From: an uncultured Desulfohalobiaceae bacterium
GTDB taxonomy: Bacteria > Desulfobacterota > Desulfovibrionia > Desulfovibrionales > Desulfothermaceae
Length of the DNA stretch: 40,282 bases
Reading direction: 5' to 3'
Assembly: GCA_913055815.1 (NCBI GenBank)
Contig: CAJXKR010000002.1
Span: forward strand, 1 to 40,282
Shown here: positions 39,218 through 40,282 of the stretch, one piece after another
Layout: each line of letters begins with the position of its first letter
Numbering within the stretch: position 1 is the first letter of the stretch
Position numbers and translations under genes: made by a program
The notes under the pieces: generated by a model
The model's input: the letters and a program-made list of their open reading frames with translations, nothing else
The model's database searches: none
Told to the model about the DNA's origin: nothing

Positions 39218-40126
39218 ATGCAGGGAGCCTGGTATGCCCTGGGACTTACTCTTTTCGCGGGTTTGGCCACCGGCATCGGAAGTATAATTGCCTTTACCGC
39301 AAAAAGGCACAGTCACCGCTTCCTCTCAATCACCACCGGATTCTCGGCTGGTGTAATGCTGTACGTTTCCTTTGTCACAATACTCCCTAAAGGTGCGGAA
39401 GCGCTCACTGCCAGGTACGGAGATCACTGGGGACAATGGCTAAACATGGCAGCCTTCTTCGGGGGTATCTTTTTGATTTCCCTGATAGACACCTTGATTC
39501 CGGAGGCGGAAAACCCTCATGAGACACATTCGGATCAAGAACTCTCCCTTCTTCAAAACCCCTCGCCCCCCAATGGTCAGGTCCAGGGAGAATCCGGGAC
39601 CGGGGCTACAGGCTCAGCACCGGGGACCCATGAGCACGGCGCCGATAACAAGGGGCTCATGCGCATGGGAATGTTTACTGCACTTGCTATTACCATACAC
39701 AACTTTCCGGAGGGCCTGGCCACCTTTGTTTCCGCCCTGCAAGATCCGAGTCTGGGCGTGGCCATCGCTATCGCAGTTGCCTTGCACAACATTCCGGAAG
39801 GTGTTGCAGTCTCGGTACCCATATTCTTCGCTACTGCAAGCAGAAAAAAGGCGTTTGTATATTCCCTTCTTAGCGGCTTGTCCGAACCAGCAGGCGCAGT
39901 TGTAGCATTCCTGGGCCTGTACATATTTGCAAGCAAGGAAACCGGAACCCTCCCCCTGGAGATCATGGGCATACTCTTCAGTGCAGTGGCCGGAATAATG
40001 GTCTACATCAGCGTAGACGAACTGCTGCCCACGAGCAAGGCCTATGGCAAGGGACACGACAGCATCCTCGGGTTGGTGACAGGGATGTTCGTAATGGCCC
40101 TGAGCCTCCTATTGATGAAGGCATGA
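39218..40126 (+). CDS. ZIP family divalent metal transporter (ZupT-like)
   Basis: A 302-residue membrane protein that would import Zn2+ or other divalent metals such as Fe2+ or Mn2+. Typical eight-helix ZIP order: the first helices contain [16 protein letters not shown] and a [20 protein letters not shown] segment; a cytoplasmic loop (about 100-145) carries His residues (HETHSD, GTHEHG); the metal-path motifs are [15 protein letters not shown] in helix 4 and [14 protein letters not shown] in helix 5. GGAG lies 7 bases before the ATG. Expressed alone, directly downstream of the inverted dispersed repeat. The remaining 40127-40282 is AT-rich without a gene. Confidence 0.95.
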   Translation: MQGAWYALGLTLFAGLATGIGSIIAFTAKRHSHRFLSITTGFSAGVMLYVSFVTILPKGAEALTARYGDHWGQWLNMAAFFGGIFLISLIDTLIPEAENPHETHSDQELSLLQNPSPPNGQVQGESGTGATGSAPGTHEHGADNKGLMRMGMFTALAITIHNFPEGLATFVSALQDPSLGVAIAIAVALHNIPEGVAVSVPIFFATASRKKAFVYSLLSGLSEPAGAVVAFLGLYIFASKETGTLPLEIMGILFSAVAGIMVYISVDELLPTSKAYGKGHDSILGLVTGMFVMALSLLLMKA

Positions 40127-40282
40127 CATCTGTCCCACAAGAGGTTAACAAACACTCCAACACGGCAATTTTGTTCTAAATAAAATATTCTTTCTTATCA
40201 ATAAATTATCTTTTTACTCCAGTTTTGCTTTGAAAATTTATAACTATTTAAACGCTTGATGTTCAAGTTTTCATTAAATCTT

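Overview
The window looks like a chromosomal segment of a strictly anaerobic deltaproteobacterium of the Desulfovibrionales type (Desulfobacterota). The left end holds the 5' part of a 16S rRNA gene on the minus strand. Its V1-V3 sequence, including the helix region reading GTCAGGAGGGAAGAA, is of Desulfovibrionales type. The gene content agrees: FeS-rich oxidoreductase subunits, rubrerythrin, many two-component proteins and sigma-54 control. A genus cannot be fixed from this alone; a sulfate reducer or sulfur disproportionator is my inference.

Layout. 1-841: start of an rRNA operon reading leftward, with its promoter and boxA. 842-7514: housekeeping and small genes (TrpF-like protein without the catalytic Cys, glycerophosphodiesterase, cyclophilin-like protein, queE, queC, FliD-like protein, thioesterase, CCA-adding enzyme). 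7515-8033: a MITE-like repeat and a probable gene remnant. 8034-12654 (minus): a three-gene sensory operon made of a tandem PhnD-type binding protein, a membrane histidine kinase with a Cys-rich insert, and an NtrC-type sigma-54 activator. 12655-13363: a regulatory region with two 18-bp dyads spaced exactly 32 bp, a -24/-12-like promoter and a long repeat-bearing leader. 13364-22337 (plus): a TauE/SafE-type transporter with a large exported domain, two small membrane proteins, a molybdopterin oxidoreductase without Tat signal, a four-cluster ferredoxin, a GltD-like flavoprotein carrying a degenerate NuoF-type domain, a small protein and a NuoG-N-like protein. I read this as a cytoplasmic NAD(P)H- or ferredoxin-linked sulfur-oxyanion enzyme with its own transporter and its own sensor, as in TtrSR/ThsSR systems but with the sensor split off as a separate protein.

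22689-28441 (plus): an HDOD/GAF hybrid kinase, a MinD/FlhG-like ATPase with a pseudo-receiver tail, and a response regulator with an HD-GYP domain. 28514-30553 (minus): a chemoreceptor with a very good sigma-54 promoter. 30924-33161 (minus): the most striking gene, a secreted type-1 periplasmic binding domain fused to a complete pentameric ligand-gated ion channel (Pro-loop, four TM helices, 9' Leu, no acidic selectivity residue). 33683-36739: a soluble five-PAS hybrid kinase. 37029-40126: a small exported protein, rubrerythrin, a zinc-ribbon protein and a ZIP metal transporter, separated by structured repeats.

A modular dispersed repeat family occurs near 12.9 kb, 19.0 kb and (inverted) 39.1 kb. 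Two copies share 94 identical bases, and units end in a Shine-Dalgarno plus ATG; one unit supplies the start signals of the flavoprotein gene. No tRNA, CRISPR array, insertion sequence or prophage was seen.
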